This document shows positions 34,330 through 46,280 of a stretch of 64,000 nucleotides of DNA, one piece after another. The stretch spans positions 506,687,942 to 506,751,941 of the forward strand of contig NC_081410.1 of the NCBI RefSeq assembly GCF_030272615.1. The letters run 5' to 3'. Within the stretch, counting starts at the first letter, position 1; each line of letters begins with the position of its first letter. A program made the position numbers and the translations under genes. Source of the DNA: Cryptomeria japonica (lineage: Eukaryota; Streptophyta; Pinopsida; Cupressales; Cupressaceae). The notes below the pieces were generated by a model. That model was not told the origin of the DNA and ran no database searches. It was given only the letters and a program-made list of their open reading frames with translations.

Positions 34330-35000
34330 CTTGCAAAATCCAAGGATAGCCAATGGAGGTACCTAATGAATTGTTCAGTGATGTTATTGTTGAACTAAGC
34401 CTTTCTTTGGTTAGTAAGTTCCTTGCCTTCCATCTTAATATTGAGCGAGTCAGGAAATGGGTTGATCTACAATAGAAAGTTAAAGGTAGTGTTAAAGTTA
34501 GTTCTAGGTAGTGTTAAAGTTAGTTCTATGGCCAATGGGATTTTTCTCTTTAGCTTTGTGAACTAGAGAATTTAGTGAAGATTCTCATTGAAGGCCCTTT
34601 GACCTATGGTAGTAACTTTCAAAATTTCCCCTCTTGTAAATGGAAGCCAAGGTTAGAAAATAGGAAGGATCTCAAGATTGTGGCTCCAACATGGATTCGT
34701 CTCCTAGGCCTTCCCCTAGAGTTTTGGGCCTCTAGTATTTTTAGAGGGATTGTTACATTGTTTGCAAAACCTTTAACACTGTATAGAATATCCCAAAATA
34801 AATGTAGGCTTATCTTTTCTAGGATTTGTGTTAATGTGGTTGTTACCTCTATCCTTCCCAATCATGTTACCCTTCACTCAAGATTTAAATATTAGGTTCA
34901 ACCTATTAAATACGAAAATTCTAGAGCTTATTTCTAAGTCTATAAAAAATATAAACATTTTAGCACTGGTTGCAAGAAACAACTGATAAGGAAATAATCA
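34330..35000 (+). pseudogene. LINE ORF1, DUF4283 and zinc knuckle (degenerate)
   Basis: The frame starting near 34354 and the open frame 34575-34895 together give the DUF4283 pattern: NGIFLFSFVN, LIEGPLTYGSNFQNFPSCKW, IVAPTWIRLLGLPLEFWASS and FRGIVTLFAKPL. At about 34900-34985 a broken CCHC knuckle (KYKHFSTGCKK) follows, with its first cysteines lost. Stops occur after SFVN and elsewhere. ORF1 of plant LINEs makes an RNA-binding protein; this copy is dead. Confidence 0.82.
34485..34528 (+). repeat. Perfect 22-bp tandem duplication in LINE ORF1
   Basis: GGTAGTGTTAAAGTTAGTTC plus TA occurs twice back to back (34485-34506 and 34507-34528). It shifts the ORF1 reading frame, since 22 is not a multiple of three. 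Confidence 0.9.
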
Positions 35001-35513
35001 ACTCCTAACAATGGTTCTCTAGTCACTTCTACTTCAAAAACGATCCTGCCAATAGATTTGAGCTACCTTTGGTTCTTGGGGCTACCCGTGGTATTCCAAT
35101 AGTTGTAGAGGTGGAGAAGACTCATAGATCAAATAAAAATAAATAGATGGGTGATCTTCCTACATCCTCATCTAAGCTAGATTAGTTTATAAAGAAACCT
35201 ATACAGGAACACATTGATGAAGGGGTTAACTCTGGCTTACCTTAGCTAGACCACCTTAAGGTATTTGACATATCATTGAAAAAAGACCCAAAAGAGAAAA
35301 AGAAAATGATGATTCGATAATCAAAGTAAATAATTATCACAAAATTCAATCACATGGTGATGGATATAAGTTTTTCCAAGAATAGGACAACACAAAGTGA
35401 CAACATGAGGTTAGAGATTGGAGGTAACCTGCTAAATGGTAGACTTAATAGTCAAAATATCAATATCTTGAATGATTCAAGTCCTATGAAGACTTAGAAA
35501 AATGCTAAGAGAT

Positions 35514-37271
35514 TGATGGAGGGCATCCTCACCAAAACCACATTAGGGAGATTTATTTCCCCCAACTTACCTAACCAATAGGTACTAAGTCTTCCATAAC
35601 TTCACAAATATACTCACAACGCTCTTGTTCCACTCACAAGGCTACAATAGCCCAAAACTCACCCAAGCTTTTCAATCCCTTAACCAACCACTTACACACA
35701 TTCCTCCATGCATACTCAACTCCCTTAAACCCCAAACCATTCTTCATATCATTTAAACACCATTAGTCTCCTTTGTACTCACACAACCAAGCTTGCCCCA
35801 ACTAGGAATCCCACTTTCCACTAGTTCCCAACTTCACAACTTCCCACAAGTATTCCTCACAAACACATAACTCCCTTTTCAATCCTAAAAGTCTTATCAA
35901 CATTTTCACTTTGGATTCTCTCTACCCATCCAACCTCCCAAAATGACAAAACAATATTCATTGAGGACTCACTATTTTTAGGACAGTGAACAACATGTTT
36001 AGGACAACCAACAACATGTTTAGGATAGTCATATATTAAGGTTTCTTTACCACTTCTCCATGAATCCAAAGGCTTCTAAAGACTCAATATTTTCTTCCCA
36101 AACACTCACCAAATCCAACTATAAAATAAATGAGCATTCAAACTCATAAACACAAGTTCTTGTTAAATTGTCAAACTAGGACAACCGCTAGCAATATTCG
36201 GATAGTCAATAAGTTTGTGCATTTGGATTATTTTCCCAACTTTAAAACCATTTTTACACATCAAGGGAACCCTAAAACACTCTCCACAACCCTCACTTGA
36301 CCTTCCAAGGTCTCACAATGTACTTTTTCTAACCAAAACTCCTCCAACACACTGGTGTCCTAGACAAACACAATTTCAGTCATCTTTCTCTTTGTTTGCA
36401 CGTGCCAAAATCATGTATGAATCCCTTAAAAAAAAAGGAAACTAAAATGCATATATTTTCCCTCCATTCCACAAATTTTTGGCTCTTGATCACGTGGAAT
36501 GGAGAATATTTACATTTTATAATGTCTCAGCAAACCCTAGGGTAGGGTTTTGACTATTTTTACAAAAATTAAGAGAACTCCCTCAAAACTTGATGAAATG
36601 AAATTAAAAGAAAACAAGAATACTAAGTATTCACCCCTCTATCATTTCAAAATTATTTATAATGCAGATAAATTATTTTTGAATAAGAAAAAAACTTGTT
36701 TTCAGACTATCACATCTGAGAAATGCAAGAAAGTGCAGAAAATTCATAACTTTGTTGATTTTTGCTTATAACATTCACCAAATAGAAATATCCAAATGTT
36801 TAAAAGGATTTTATAATTCCTTCCAAGCCTCCACACAGTTATAACCACCTTTAAAACTCAGTTTTTTTTAAAAACACATAATTACCCATACAAACTCAAA
36901 AGTTGCTTAACAACTCTTTCGTCAATTTTGACAATTTTGTTCCAAATTGCATCTAGACTTAATTTATGTCTCCCATACCCCAATAAATACTCAAATAGGT
37001 AAAAATAGGAGAAAAGGACCCTTAAATATCATAAAACAACATATTTGACCCGTTGACACTCAGTTTCAACATATTGACAACTTTTGACAATTTTTTACAA
37101 TATTGACTAGATGACTTCAACATGACTCAAAACACCTTCTAATGACTTCAAAAACACTTATTACATCAAGAATGATCATGATTGACCTTATTACACTTGA
37201 ACTCAAAAAAATTAAAATATTGTATCATGGCCTCACTAAGGATTAAAGACCTATTAGGTGCTCTTGCACCA
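35514..37271 (-). repeat. 3' LTR of the gypsy element
   Basis: Homologous over its length to 39195-40914. It contains a 21-bp motif AACAACATGTTTAGGACAA present one time more than in the other LTR (35985-36030), a CACGTG near 36490, and a telomere-like inverted repeat AAACCCTAGGGTAGGGTTTT at about 36533-36552. On the minus strand GGCTGGGAGTA precedes its start TGGTGCAAGAG, a likely polypurine tract (37272-37282). Confidence 0.9.
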
Positions 37272-38749
37272 TACTCCCAGCCTTGAAAGATTTCCAAGTG
37301 TTTTGGAACCAATGTACCTGCAAAAAAAATTGATTAGATTCTCCTCTCTTTCCTTGAAATGATCTCATCTTCACTTTAGGCTTGTACATATCTTCTTATT
37401 GAATTTTCATGCTTTCTTGGCTACTTGGATCCCTCATGCTTCCTCTGCCAACTTGGATCTGCACTCCTATGCTCAAATTTTCCATCATCCATCCAATTCC
37501 AATTTGTCCTTCAACTTCATTCATGTCAAAACAACCTATACCCTAACTATTCACTTTCATATTTACCTTTGGTCTAGCATTCATCAGCAAAATCAAGAAT
37601 CAACAACAAGCTCCTTTTACCTTTTGCCTCATACCCTGTCTCCTCACATCTATTACCAACTTCATCATACCTAGAATCACTATTAGAATAGTATGCATCT
37701 ACCTCACAACCAAAATTATAATCCAAGGACAACTCATTGTTTTGACGTTAGCATATCCTCTCTTTTCCAACTCACTTGGAGACCACACACACTCTTTAGT
37801 CTTCTCATGGCCCGTCACTATCAAATATTTAGTCTTAGTCTATTCCCTCATTGAGAACCTCATCTCATTCTTTACCTGCTCATCTTCACCCTTCATGGTT
37901 ACTAAAACTTCCATCTCTTTCTCAATCTCATTACCTCTACTTGCCATGCTCCCATCTTGGTTTACTTCAACCAACTTCTTCTCCATTACATGCCATTCCA
38001 TCTAGCACTCCTTCTCACTCACTTCCAACTCATTATCCACCTTTATCACTGTATTTTCAACCTCATAACCCACTGTCATAGTGGCACCTTGTTGTCCTAT
38101 ACCTTTTTCCATCTTCAATGGACATAACATAGTATCAATCATGATCTTCTTACCATTTTCAAGACCTTCAAGACTTGTTTCTTTGTTGTCATCTTCGATA
38201 CCTTTATCCTTTACCTTTATTGCACTATTTAGAACCTCCTTGCCAATAGGTTCACTATCCTCTTCATCAACTATCTGTTGCACCTTGTATTCTTGTCCAT
38301 TCAGTAGTCAACTCACCTCTTCCTTTGTGTCTTCACTATCCCAACTCTATAACTCGTTGTCTTTTCTCATGTCCTTATCCTCTTTCTTTGTTAGGATCTT
38401 TGTCCCAATCTCACATACCCCTGCACTCTTCAAGGTTGCCTACTTCAAAACACCATCATCCTTCATCTTCATTGAACATGAAGATGAAGGCCAACAAAGA
38501 GGAATAACAAACCTCGAAGACAAGAAGTGCATAGGAGATAGGGTAACCCACAAAATAGGACCACCCTAGGAGGTGGGGACAGGGGTGCCACACCCCTGTC
38601 CTGCCCTATTTTGCAGCCATCTTCATCTTCATGTTCCTGATGCATTAGGAACTCTCTTCTTCCAATCAACCCTATCCTTGCCACCTTCATTGATGCCTCA
38701 ACATCCTGCAATGGATTCAACACAAAATTTTCTCCATCTTTGTCAATGG
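37272..38749 (-). other. Gypsy internal region without RT or integrase
   Basis: Broken frames, mostly charged and low-complexity on the minus strand; about 1.5 kb where RT, RNase H and integrase would be expected in a full element. The plus-strand open frames here are cysteine-poor, proline- and serine-rich shadows of it. Confidence 0.55.
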
Positions 38750-39194
38750 TATATGTATTCTTCCTACCTTAATGTAATGAAAATCTATCAAAGTGCCAAG
38801 CTTTACCGAAGATCATATGACAATCCTTAAAATGCATAACATCACAAAGAACAGTATCATAATATGGACCAATTTTGAAATCCACAAATGATTTTCCCCT
38901 AACATCAACCCATTGATCATCATTTGCCCAATATACTCTCTAAGGTATTTCATGAGGTTTCCTTGGCAAATTAAAATTTTCAACCATTTCCATTGAAACT
39001 ATCTTGTATAATAAACCATTGGCAATAACCATCTTACATCCCTTACCTTGACATTTGCAATTTGTCCTGAATATGGATTGTCTTTGGGTCATCTTCTTCA
39101 ACTTGGCATACCTTACTCTCATTTGTTCAATCTTCTGCATGATGGCTTCAACTCCTTCAACCTCTAAATCTCCACTTGATCTACTTGCTATCTC
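38750..39194 (-). pseudogene. Ty3-gypsy gag-protease region (degenerate)
   Basis: The open frame enters directly from the LTR (EIASRSSGDLEVEGVEAI), passes MQKIEQMRVRYAKLKK and reaches FRTNCKCQGKGCKMVIANGL followed by IVSMEMVENFNLPRKPHEIP. After one TAG it continues RVYWANDDQWVDVRGKSFVD, FKIGPYYDTVLCDVM and CHMIFGKAWHFDR. The pattern is that of gypsy retropepsin, but the catalytic aspartate position reads ANG rather than a D-S-G form. Beyond 38750 the minus strand continues as lysine- and glutamate-rich low-complexity sequence (for example 38002-38283) that I cannot assign. Confidence 0.75.
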
Positions 39195-40914
39195 TAATGT
39201 AGAACATCCTCACCAAAACCACATTAGGGATATTTATTTCTCCTAACTTACCTAACCAATAGGTACTAAGTCTTCCATAACTTCACAAATCCACTCACAA
39301 GTCTACAATAGCCCAAAACTCACCCAAGCTTCTCAATCCCTTATCTAAACACTCACACACATTCTTCCATTATTACTCAATTCCCTTAAACCCCAAACAA
39401 TTATCCATAGCATTTAAACACCTTTTAGTCTCCTTTGTACTCACACAAACAAGGCTTCCCCAACTAGGACTCCCACTTTCTACTAGTTCCCAAATTCACT
39501 ACTTGACACAAGTATTCCTCACAAACACATAATTCCCTTGTCAATCCTAAAATCCTTATTAACATTTTAACTTTGGATTCTCTCTATCCACCCAACCTCC
39601 CAAAATGACAAAACAATGTTCATTGAGGACTCACTATTTTTAGGACAGTCAACAACATGTTTAGGACAGTCATATATTAAGGTTTCTTTTCCACTAATAA
39701 ATGCCTCCAAAGGATTATAAATACTAAATAGGGTCTTACCAAACACTCACCAACTCCAACTACAAAACCAACTAGCATTAAAACTCATAAACACAAGTTC
39801 TTGTTAAATTGTCAAACTAGGACAACCACTAGCAATTTTAGGATAGTCAATAAGTTTGTGCATTTGGATTGTTTTCTCAACTTGAAATCCCTTTTTCCAC
39901 ATCAAGGAAAACCTAACCCATTCTCCACAACTCTCACTTGACCTTCCAATGTCTCACAATGTAGTTTGTCCAACCAAAACTCCTCCAACACACTGTTGTC
40001 CCAGACTGAGACACAATTTCAGTCAAATTTCTCTTTGATTGCAGGTGCCAAAATCATGTATGAATCCCTGAAACAAAAAGGAAACTAAAATAAATATATT
40101 TTCCCTCCATTCCATAATTTTTTCTCCCTTGATCACGTGGAACGGAGGCTATTTACATTTTATAATGTCTCAGCAAACCCTAGGGTAGGGCTTTGACTAT
40201 TTTTACAAAAATGAAGAGAACTCCCCCAAAACTTGATGAAAAGAAATGAAACAAAAATAAGAATACTCTTTATTAACCCCTCTATCATTTAAAAATTATT
40301 TATAATTCATACTGATGAGTTTTTAATAATAAAAACACTTGTTTTTAGACTGTCATGTCTAAGAAATGCAAGAAAGTGCAAAAAAATCACAACTTTATTG
40401 ATTTTTACTTATTGCATCCACCAACCAGCAATCTTCAAATGTGTACAAGGATTTTATAATTTCTTCCAAGTATCCACATGGTTATAACCACCTTTAAAAA
40501 TCATTTCAATAACAAACACATAATTACGCTTACAAACTCAAAAGTTGCTTCACAATTCTTTTGTCAATTTTGACAATTTTGCTCTAAATTGCATCTAGAT
40601 TTAATCTATGACTCACATGCCCCAATAATGACTCAAATAGGTTAAAATAGGCAAAAAATACCCTTAAATATCATAAAAAAACATATTTGACCCATTGACA
40701 CTCATTTTCAACATAATGACAACTTTTGACAATTTTTGACAATATTGGCTATATGACTTCAACATGACTCAAAACACCTTCTAATGACTTCAAAGACACA
40801 TATTACATAAAGAATGGTCATTATTTACCTTATTAAATTAAATGAACTCAAAAACCTTAAAATATTGTATCATGGCCTCTAAGGCATAAAGACCTATTAG
40901 GTACTATTGCACTA
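39195..40914 (-). repeat. 5' LTR of the gypsy element
   Basis: Partner of 35514-37271. The 21-bp AACAACATGTTTAGGACAG motif occurs once less here (39650-39670). CACGTG near 40134 and AAACCCTAGGGTAGGG near 40180 are conserved between the two LTRs. Confidence 0.9.
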
Positions 40915-41364
40915 GAGATAAGACAAGATGTCTAGTCCTAGTAATAAAAAGAATGTGAATATTTTTAGATTCATAAGTGAGAAAGTAGAAAAAATTATTA
41001 ATTTGGATCTAGACTTTAATAATATAAAAGATAATCTATCCCTCTTGAGATTCTCTTCTACACTTCCTCCTAGTAAATCCAAGAAGATTCATGAAGAGGA
41101 AGATTCAGAAATGGAGTGGACACAGGTTAGAGCCAAACCTAAAAAGAAAAACAAGGCAGATGTGTGAGTGAATGCTAATATTGGTAGACCTTCTTAGAGT
41201 GGCACAAGAAGTAGGGATGTGACCAAGGAGGTGACTGTGGGAAGTAGAGGACCCCTAATGGTCTCTCCAACTCAAAAAAGAAAAAGAAATCATAAGTTTG
41301 GATCTCCTTAGGTGAGGATCCACTCTTTAAGAAAAAGGATCAGATGATTTTTCCCCTTGTTTAG

Positions 41365-42300
41365 ATGAATATTTTGTCCTAGAGTATGAGATACTTAAAT
41401 TGCCTCATGAAGAAACATATTATCCAATGCACATTGCTAGACAAGAGGGTTGATATTCTTCTCCTTCAAGAAATGAAAATGAAAATAGGAAGTGTTCCAA
41501 AACACTATCAAGCATATTTGGCCTTGTTATGATTTTTATGTTAGTGATATTGAGGGTTCTTTGGGTGGAATTGCCACTTTGTAACTTGACCTCCTTTTCT
41601 GGGATTATGTGCCACTCATCCAAGAATAGTCTAATTGTTAGGATGTAAAACTTGAAGATGGGTCAATGTTGGAATCTTATTAACATATATGCACCAAATG
41701 TTAGATCTCCCAGAGATTCTATTTGGAACTCCCTTACCTCTCTTATCTTGAATAGTCCGACTAATTTTTGGATGTTGGGTGCAAACTTTAATTCTCTCTT
41801 GTACCATTTTATAAAAATAGGGTGGTTCTAATGAGCTTTTAGAAAGCATGACTTATTTGGCTGATTTTATTTCTATTGTAGAACTAATGGATACAGGGTT
41901 ACAAGGCTCACTATTTACTTGGTCAAATAAGAGGCAGGGTAATCATCATATCCAAGTTAGATTGGATAGGTTCTTAGTTTCAAGTAATTGGGATAATTTA
42001 AATAATCTTTCCTTTCCTTCTCTTCATGATATGAGGTCTGGTCGCAATGCTATTATATGATCTTGGGATGAAGGATTAAAGAAGGGCCCCTTTCCTCTTA
42101 GATATGAGATCATGTGGACATACCACCCAAACTTTAGGAAGCTTATGGAATAGTGATGGAGCACTCTATTTGATGAGACACCCATGTTTTTGGTGACACA
42201 AAATTTCAAGATAATCAAGGACAAAGTTAAAGGGTGGAAGTTAGTCTCATTTGGCAACATCTTTAATTATAAGAAACTAATTACCTCAAATCTGAAAACT
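41365..42300 (+). pseudogene. LINE ORF2 endonuclease (degenerate)
   Basis: The probable ORF2 start is at 41365 (MNILS, then a TAG where tryptophan is usual). RVDILLLQEMKM carries the catalytic glutamate block; later MLGANFNSLL stands where GDFN is expected, and 41848-42060 gives TGLQGSLFTWSNKRQGNHHI and VRLDRFLVSSNWDN, typical of the apurinic-type endonuclease C-terminal part. Several frames are needed to read it. The enzyme would nick target DNA for reverse transcription. Confidence 0.85.
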
Positions 42301-42639
42301 GTCCAAGATAGATTTTAGTTAGGTACATAATGAATTGGAGGATTTAATGGAGGAGAAATACCTAAGAGATCAATGGATTAGACTTAACAAATAGGAAGAG
42401 GGTTTTTGGAAACAAAAATCCTATGTTAAATGGCTAAATGATGGGGAAAGAAACATCAAATTCTTTTGTCAATTTGTTATAAAATATAGGATCAGGAATA
42501 GGATAGGAAGACTTTAGAGGCTTAATGGAACTCATACGGATGATGATGAAGAGATCTCTAATATGGATGTACCTTCTTTGTTGATTCTCACAATAATGTT
42601 CAAAATGATTTCATGGACCCTTTTGGGATGTTGGAGGTT

Positions 42640-43520
42640 ATCTCAGAGGTGATTCCTTACTTGGACCTCAAAAAAATAACTTCAAATGTCTCCTTTCAAT
42701 AATTTAGGGATGTGGTCTTCTCATTTGGTGCCTTTAAAGCCCCAGGACCAGATGGATTTCCCTAGGCTACCTTTCTCTAAGAATTTTGGGACCTAGTTGG
42801 GATGAATGTGTACAATGTTGCATGATATTTCTTTAGAACTAGTAACATCCTCAAACAAATTAATTCTAAATTTATATCTATTTAATCCCCAAATATGACA
42901 ATGTTGCTTCTTTGAAATACTTTCGGCCTATTACCCTATGCAATACCCTTTATAAGATCATATCTAAAATCCTTGTTAATATGCTCAAAATGGTTTTAGA
43001 TAAGATGATTTCAGATAATCAAATGGTGTTGTTAAGGGTAGACATATTTTGGATGTTGACATTACTACTTATGTATTGACACATTTCATGGAATCAAGTA
43101 AGAAGGCGTGCATGGCTCTTAAACTTGATATCTCCAAAGCCTATGATAACTTAGTTTCTTGAAATTCCTCTTTTGAAGTCCTTTAAAAATATTGTTTCAA
43201 AGGTAGATAATTGAAAATGATTTATGAATGTGTTACCTCTCCTATGTGTTCAGTGTTGTTCAACGACTCTCCAGAAGGCTAATTTTCCCATGGACAAGGG
43301 CTTAAATAAGGTGATCCTCTATCCTCTTACCTATTTATAATTGTTGTGGAAGTCCTCAAAAGAAATATTTAGAGTTAAGGAGATTAGAGAATTCTTAAGG
43401 GTGTCAAAGTTGCTTCCCATCTACCTCCTCTTACCAATCAACAATTTGTGAGAGAAATCTTAGACAATTAAGCTCACTTATATGGACAACACATTAATTA
43501 TCAGAAAATTAAAATCTACT
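42640..43520 (+). pseudogene. LINE reverse transcriptase (degenerate)
   Basis: Readable blocks are FGAFKAPGPDGFP (about 42725-42765), YFRPITLCNTLYKIISKIL, SPMCSVLFNDSPEG, GDPLSSYLFIIVVEVLKRNI (about 43310-43370) and TYMDNTLII (about 43470), which stands at the catalytic Y/F-A-D-D box and has lost one aspartate. The order and spacing match non-LTR reverse transcriptase. Confidence 0.87.
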
Positions 43521-44199
43521 TTTTCAATGTCCTTCCTTCCTTACAAACTAAAAATACCAAGACCCTTGGTTGCAGTGCTGCTTCACTCCTTGATTCTTAC
43601 TTGGGTCTACCCCTTTCCATAAAATTCCCTTCTAAAAACTTTTGGAATAACCTCATTGAGTGTTTTCATAAAAAACCTTGTAGATGGAAAGGAAAATTAT
43701 TGAGCCTTGTAGGCAGAGTTTAGCTTGTAAAATTCTATTTATAGAATACACCTATATACTTTCTTTCTCTTAAAAATCCCTGGAGTTATAGCTGATAATA
43801 TTAAAAAAATCCAAAGTAATTTTATATGGACTGGTACTAAAGAAAGGTTTCATATTTCCCTAGTTACTTGGGATAGAGTGTGTAAGCCAGAAAATTATGG
43901 TGGACTTGGGATTTGTAGAATCGGACCTTTTAATAGGGCTCTCCTGTCCAAAATATGATGGTAGATTATTGAAGAGGATAAGGATTAGGTAGGAATCATT
44001 AGGGATAAGAATCTCAATAATGCCCCATTTTCTACCCTTATTTATGATATTAGTTAGCCTTTAGGATCTATCTAGAATAATATTCTAAAAATTAGAAATG
44101 TGTTAAAAAAAGGGAGGCAATAATATTGTTGGAGATGGAAGAAACATAAGATTTTGGGAAGATATATGGTATAGGGATGCGGTGCTTGCTAGATTCTAC
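43521..44199 (+). pseudogene. LINE ORF2 region after RT (degenerate)
   Basis: Blocks such as SIKFPSKNFWNNLIE, RWKGKLLSLVGRV, FIWTGTKERFHISLVTWDRV, CKPENYGGLGICRI, IRNVLKKG and GDGRNIRFWEDIWYRDAVLA are the conserved thumb and C-terminal part of plant LINE ORF2. It is cut at ...ARFY by the copia insertion and resumes at 63557 or shortly after. Confidence 0.85.
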
Positions 44200-44849
44200 G
44201 AGAAGAAATAATCGAAATAGGATTTGATGTTAGTCGTAGATCACATGCAACTCCAAGGAATAGATGATCAAAGATCAAAATAGCTGAAAGAAGATAAATC
44301 TGATATGAGAGAAAAGAATAGAGACATAAGAAAATTTGGAGAAGACTCTCACCGAGATATCACTGAACTAGTGAAGGTGAGAGTATAGTGCTTATTATAT
44401 AATAAAATAAAAGCATATACATCCAAGGGGTCCATTAAATCCTACCTCCATAAAAAGTGGGAGGTTTTACCTACTACCCCATAAAAGGTTGGAGGTTTTT
44501 ACCTACTTGGTAAATTTCAAAACATGTGGCATAACCTCCTTACATGAAAATAAAAAGGGATTGACAAAGTTGTCACATAAGGCCAAAAGAGGGTGAGAAA
44601 CCCAACTACCCCATAACCCACTTAGGAAATGACAAAATAGTGGTTATGAGAGGTGGCACAACAAGCTAAAAGAGGGTGTGTAACTCAACTACCCATGTGA
44701 GGTGGAGAGTTACACATTTAGCTGAAGTATTTCACCATGTGTCCTCATATTAACCACTCCTAATAACCTAAGCAAGCTTAAATAATATGTGTCTAGGAAA
44801 AATAAATACCCCCAACATAAGGAAAAAAACAAAAAAACCTACACTAACA
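44200..44849 (-). repeat. 3' LTR of the second full Ty1-copia element
   Basis: Ends ACACTAACA at 44849. The adjacent minus-strand sequence GCTTAAGGGTGGG (44850-44862) is the polypurine tract. It keeps the TATA-like TTATATAATAAGC (44391-44403 on the plus strand as its complement). Confidence 0.9.
44391..44402 (-). promoter_or_regulatory. Probable LTR TATA box (3' LTR)
   Basis: The minus strand reads TTATATAATAAG followed by CACTATACTCTCACC. The same sequence occurs in the other LTR at 63102-63113. Confidence 0.45.
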
Positions 44850-45560
44850 CCCACCCTTAAGCGTAGCCTAGGTAGGTGAAAAGATGGGTCATGATAAACG
44901 AGGTCATATAAGGTACCCATGTACATATAGATCCCCAAAAAAAGAGGAAGCCCCCATAAAAGGAATACCCCCTCCCCCTAAATAGGGAGATAAAAAATGG
45001 ACTAAGAATCCCCTCATAAAGTAGACACCTGTTGCATCCCAAGAAAAGATCACAAATGAAGGAACTTGCTTTCAATGAAGGGTTTGATGAAGATTTTCGT
45101 AGTCTCCTCCAATGTAGCACAATACTTAAGATCAATGATGCCTTCCTAAATTAACTCCTAAATTTAGTTCATATGTATCTCAATGTGTTTCATCCTCTGG
45201 TGATGAACTAGATTTATTGAGATTTGTATAGCACTTTGATTATCACAAAAGATGATGGTAGGATTTCTAACTGGAATACCAAACTCAATGAGAATATTTT
45301 GAAGCCAAGTAACCTCAATGGTCGCATTGAGTACCCCTCGATACTCAACCTTTGTTGATCAAAGAGAAATTGTAGAATGCTTCTTGCTTGACCAACAAAC
45401 TAGACCGGAACCAAGTGAGAAGGAGTACACCTACTCAATCTGAATTTATATATCCCACCAAGCCAATATCCACACCTGTTGCATACTGAATTCCATAATT
45501 GTGAGTACCCTGAATGTAGTGGAGGATTTGCTTAGTTGCTTTCTAATGCAACTCATGTAG
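44850..45560 (-). pseudogene. Ty1-copia RNase H and pol C-terminus (degenerate)
   Basis: Minus-strand blocks: QILHYIQGTHNYGIQYATG, DIGLVGYINSD, a stretch with ATIEVTWLQNILIEFGIPV, FCDNQSAIQISI and RMKHIEIHMN. These are the conserved copia RNase H features, in several frames with stops. The end runs to the polypurine tract. Confidence 0.88.
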
Positions 45561-46225
45561 CTCCTGCATGAATCTAGAGACCATGCCCAAAGCATATGAA
45601 ATGGCGGGTCTTGTATGAGTTGAAATTAGATGAGGCTCCCAACAAGATCGATTTAAAGTGCCAGCACCCAAGGGTGAAGAGAACATAGCCTCAAGTTTGA
45701 CCCCTAACAAAAATGGAGTAGGTGTAGGCTTACAATCAACCACGCTAAATTTGGAGAGCATATCAAATGCATACTTGGGTTGTATAGGGAAAATACTAAA
45801 ATATGACTGAGTGATCCCAATCCCAAAGAAGTAATGCAGAGACCCAAGTCTGGCAGCAAAAATCTATCATATAGAGTAATTTTTATTGCCTTGATGGTGG
45901 ATGAGTGACTCCCTATGATCAGCAAGTCATCAACATAGAGAACTAGAAATGTGAGAGTATCGTCTTGTTGTAGTATGTATATGTTTGGATTAGAATGGAA
46001 TCAAGTGAAACCAACTATTATAAGTAATGAGTCCATCTTGGCATACCAAGCTCGAGGGGCCTATTTAAGACCATATAGAGACTTTCAAAGTCTACACATG
46101 AGGGAAAATGAACAAACCCCTATGGTTGCTCCATGTAGATTTCCTCCTGAAGGTCACCATGAAGAAATGTACTCTTCACATACATTGGATGAACTTCCCA
46201 ATGATGAGTTGCATCTATAGCAATA
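45561..46225 (-). pseudogene. Ty1-copia RT, C-terminal two thirds (degenerate)
   Basis: Reading the minus strand from the insertion: a piece equivalent to the WEVHPMYVKSTFLHGDLQEE block, EIYMEQP, a RAWYAKMD-like block, then VLYVDDLLIIGSH with the intact YVDD box (about 45910-45945), SKFSVVDCKPTPTPFLLGVK and RPAISYALGMVSRFMQ. It begins four bases from the 12.8-kb insert. The N-terminal third is at 59056-59400. Confidence 0.9.
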
Positions 46226-46229
46226 ACAA
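46226..46229. repeat. Target-site duplication ACAA, left copy
   Basis: ACAA directly precedes GGGT; the second copy is at 59052-59055 after ACCC. Removing the insert and one copy makes the copia RT frame continue across the junction, which fixes the borders. A 5-bp ACAAG duplication is an alternative if the left end is one base shorter. Confidence 0.75.
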
Positions 46230-46280
46230 GGGTATGTGCAGGATCATGGTGTGCCAAAACAGGCCCTTAAGTGGCAATGA
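46230..46280 (+). repeat. Left terminal inverted repeat
   Basis: GGGTATGTGCAGGATCATGG, then TGTGCCAAAACAGGCCCTTA and AGTGGCAATG. It matches the right end with two transitions in the first 20 bases and a 9-base gap later. Confidence 0.82.

Larger units (their letters stand above)
33946..35513 (+). mobile_element. LINE, first segment: ORF1
   Basis: Plus-strand LINE that continues at 40915-44199 and 63557-64000. This segment carries ORF1 (next entry). It is cut by the gypsy element, whose 5-bp target duplication GAGAT is at 35509-35513 and 40915-40919. The true 5' end is uncertain; 33946 is where coding-like sequence starts. Confidence 0.85.
35514..40914 (-). mobile_element. Ty3-gypsy deletion derivative with long LTRs
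   Basis: Two direct repeats of about 1.7 kb (35514-37271 and 39195-40914) flank 1.9 kb. The target duplication is a perfect GAGAT (35509-35513 and 40915-40919). The first LTR keeps TG...CA (TGATGG...GCACCA), the second has TA at both ends. The internal part has a gypsy-type protease on the minus strand and no RT, RNase H or integrase. The coding sequence starts directly at the 5' LTR, with no primer-binding site. It inserted into LINE ORF1, and the LINE reading resumes after it. It is either a deleted relic or a non-autonomous derivative. Confidence 0.88.
40915..44199 (+). mobile_element. LINE, second segment: ORF1 end, endonuclease, RT
   Basis: Continuation of the LINE after the gypsy insertion. 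It holds the ORF1 C-terminus (40928-41167, lysine-rich end), an ORF2 endonuclease and RT, and the region after RT up to the second insertion at 44199. Many stops and frameshifts are present. Confidence 0.88.

Noticed and set aside
37742-38569. Plus-strand frames of 76-162 codons in the gypsy interior
   Set aside because: The gypsy coding strand is minus; these are P- and S-rich shadows of K- and E-rich sequence.
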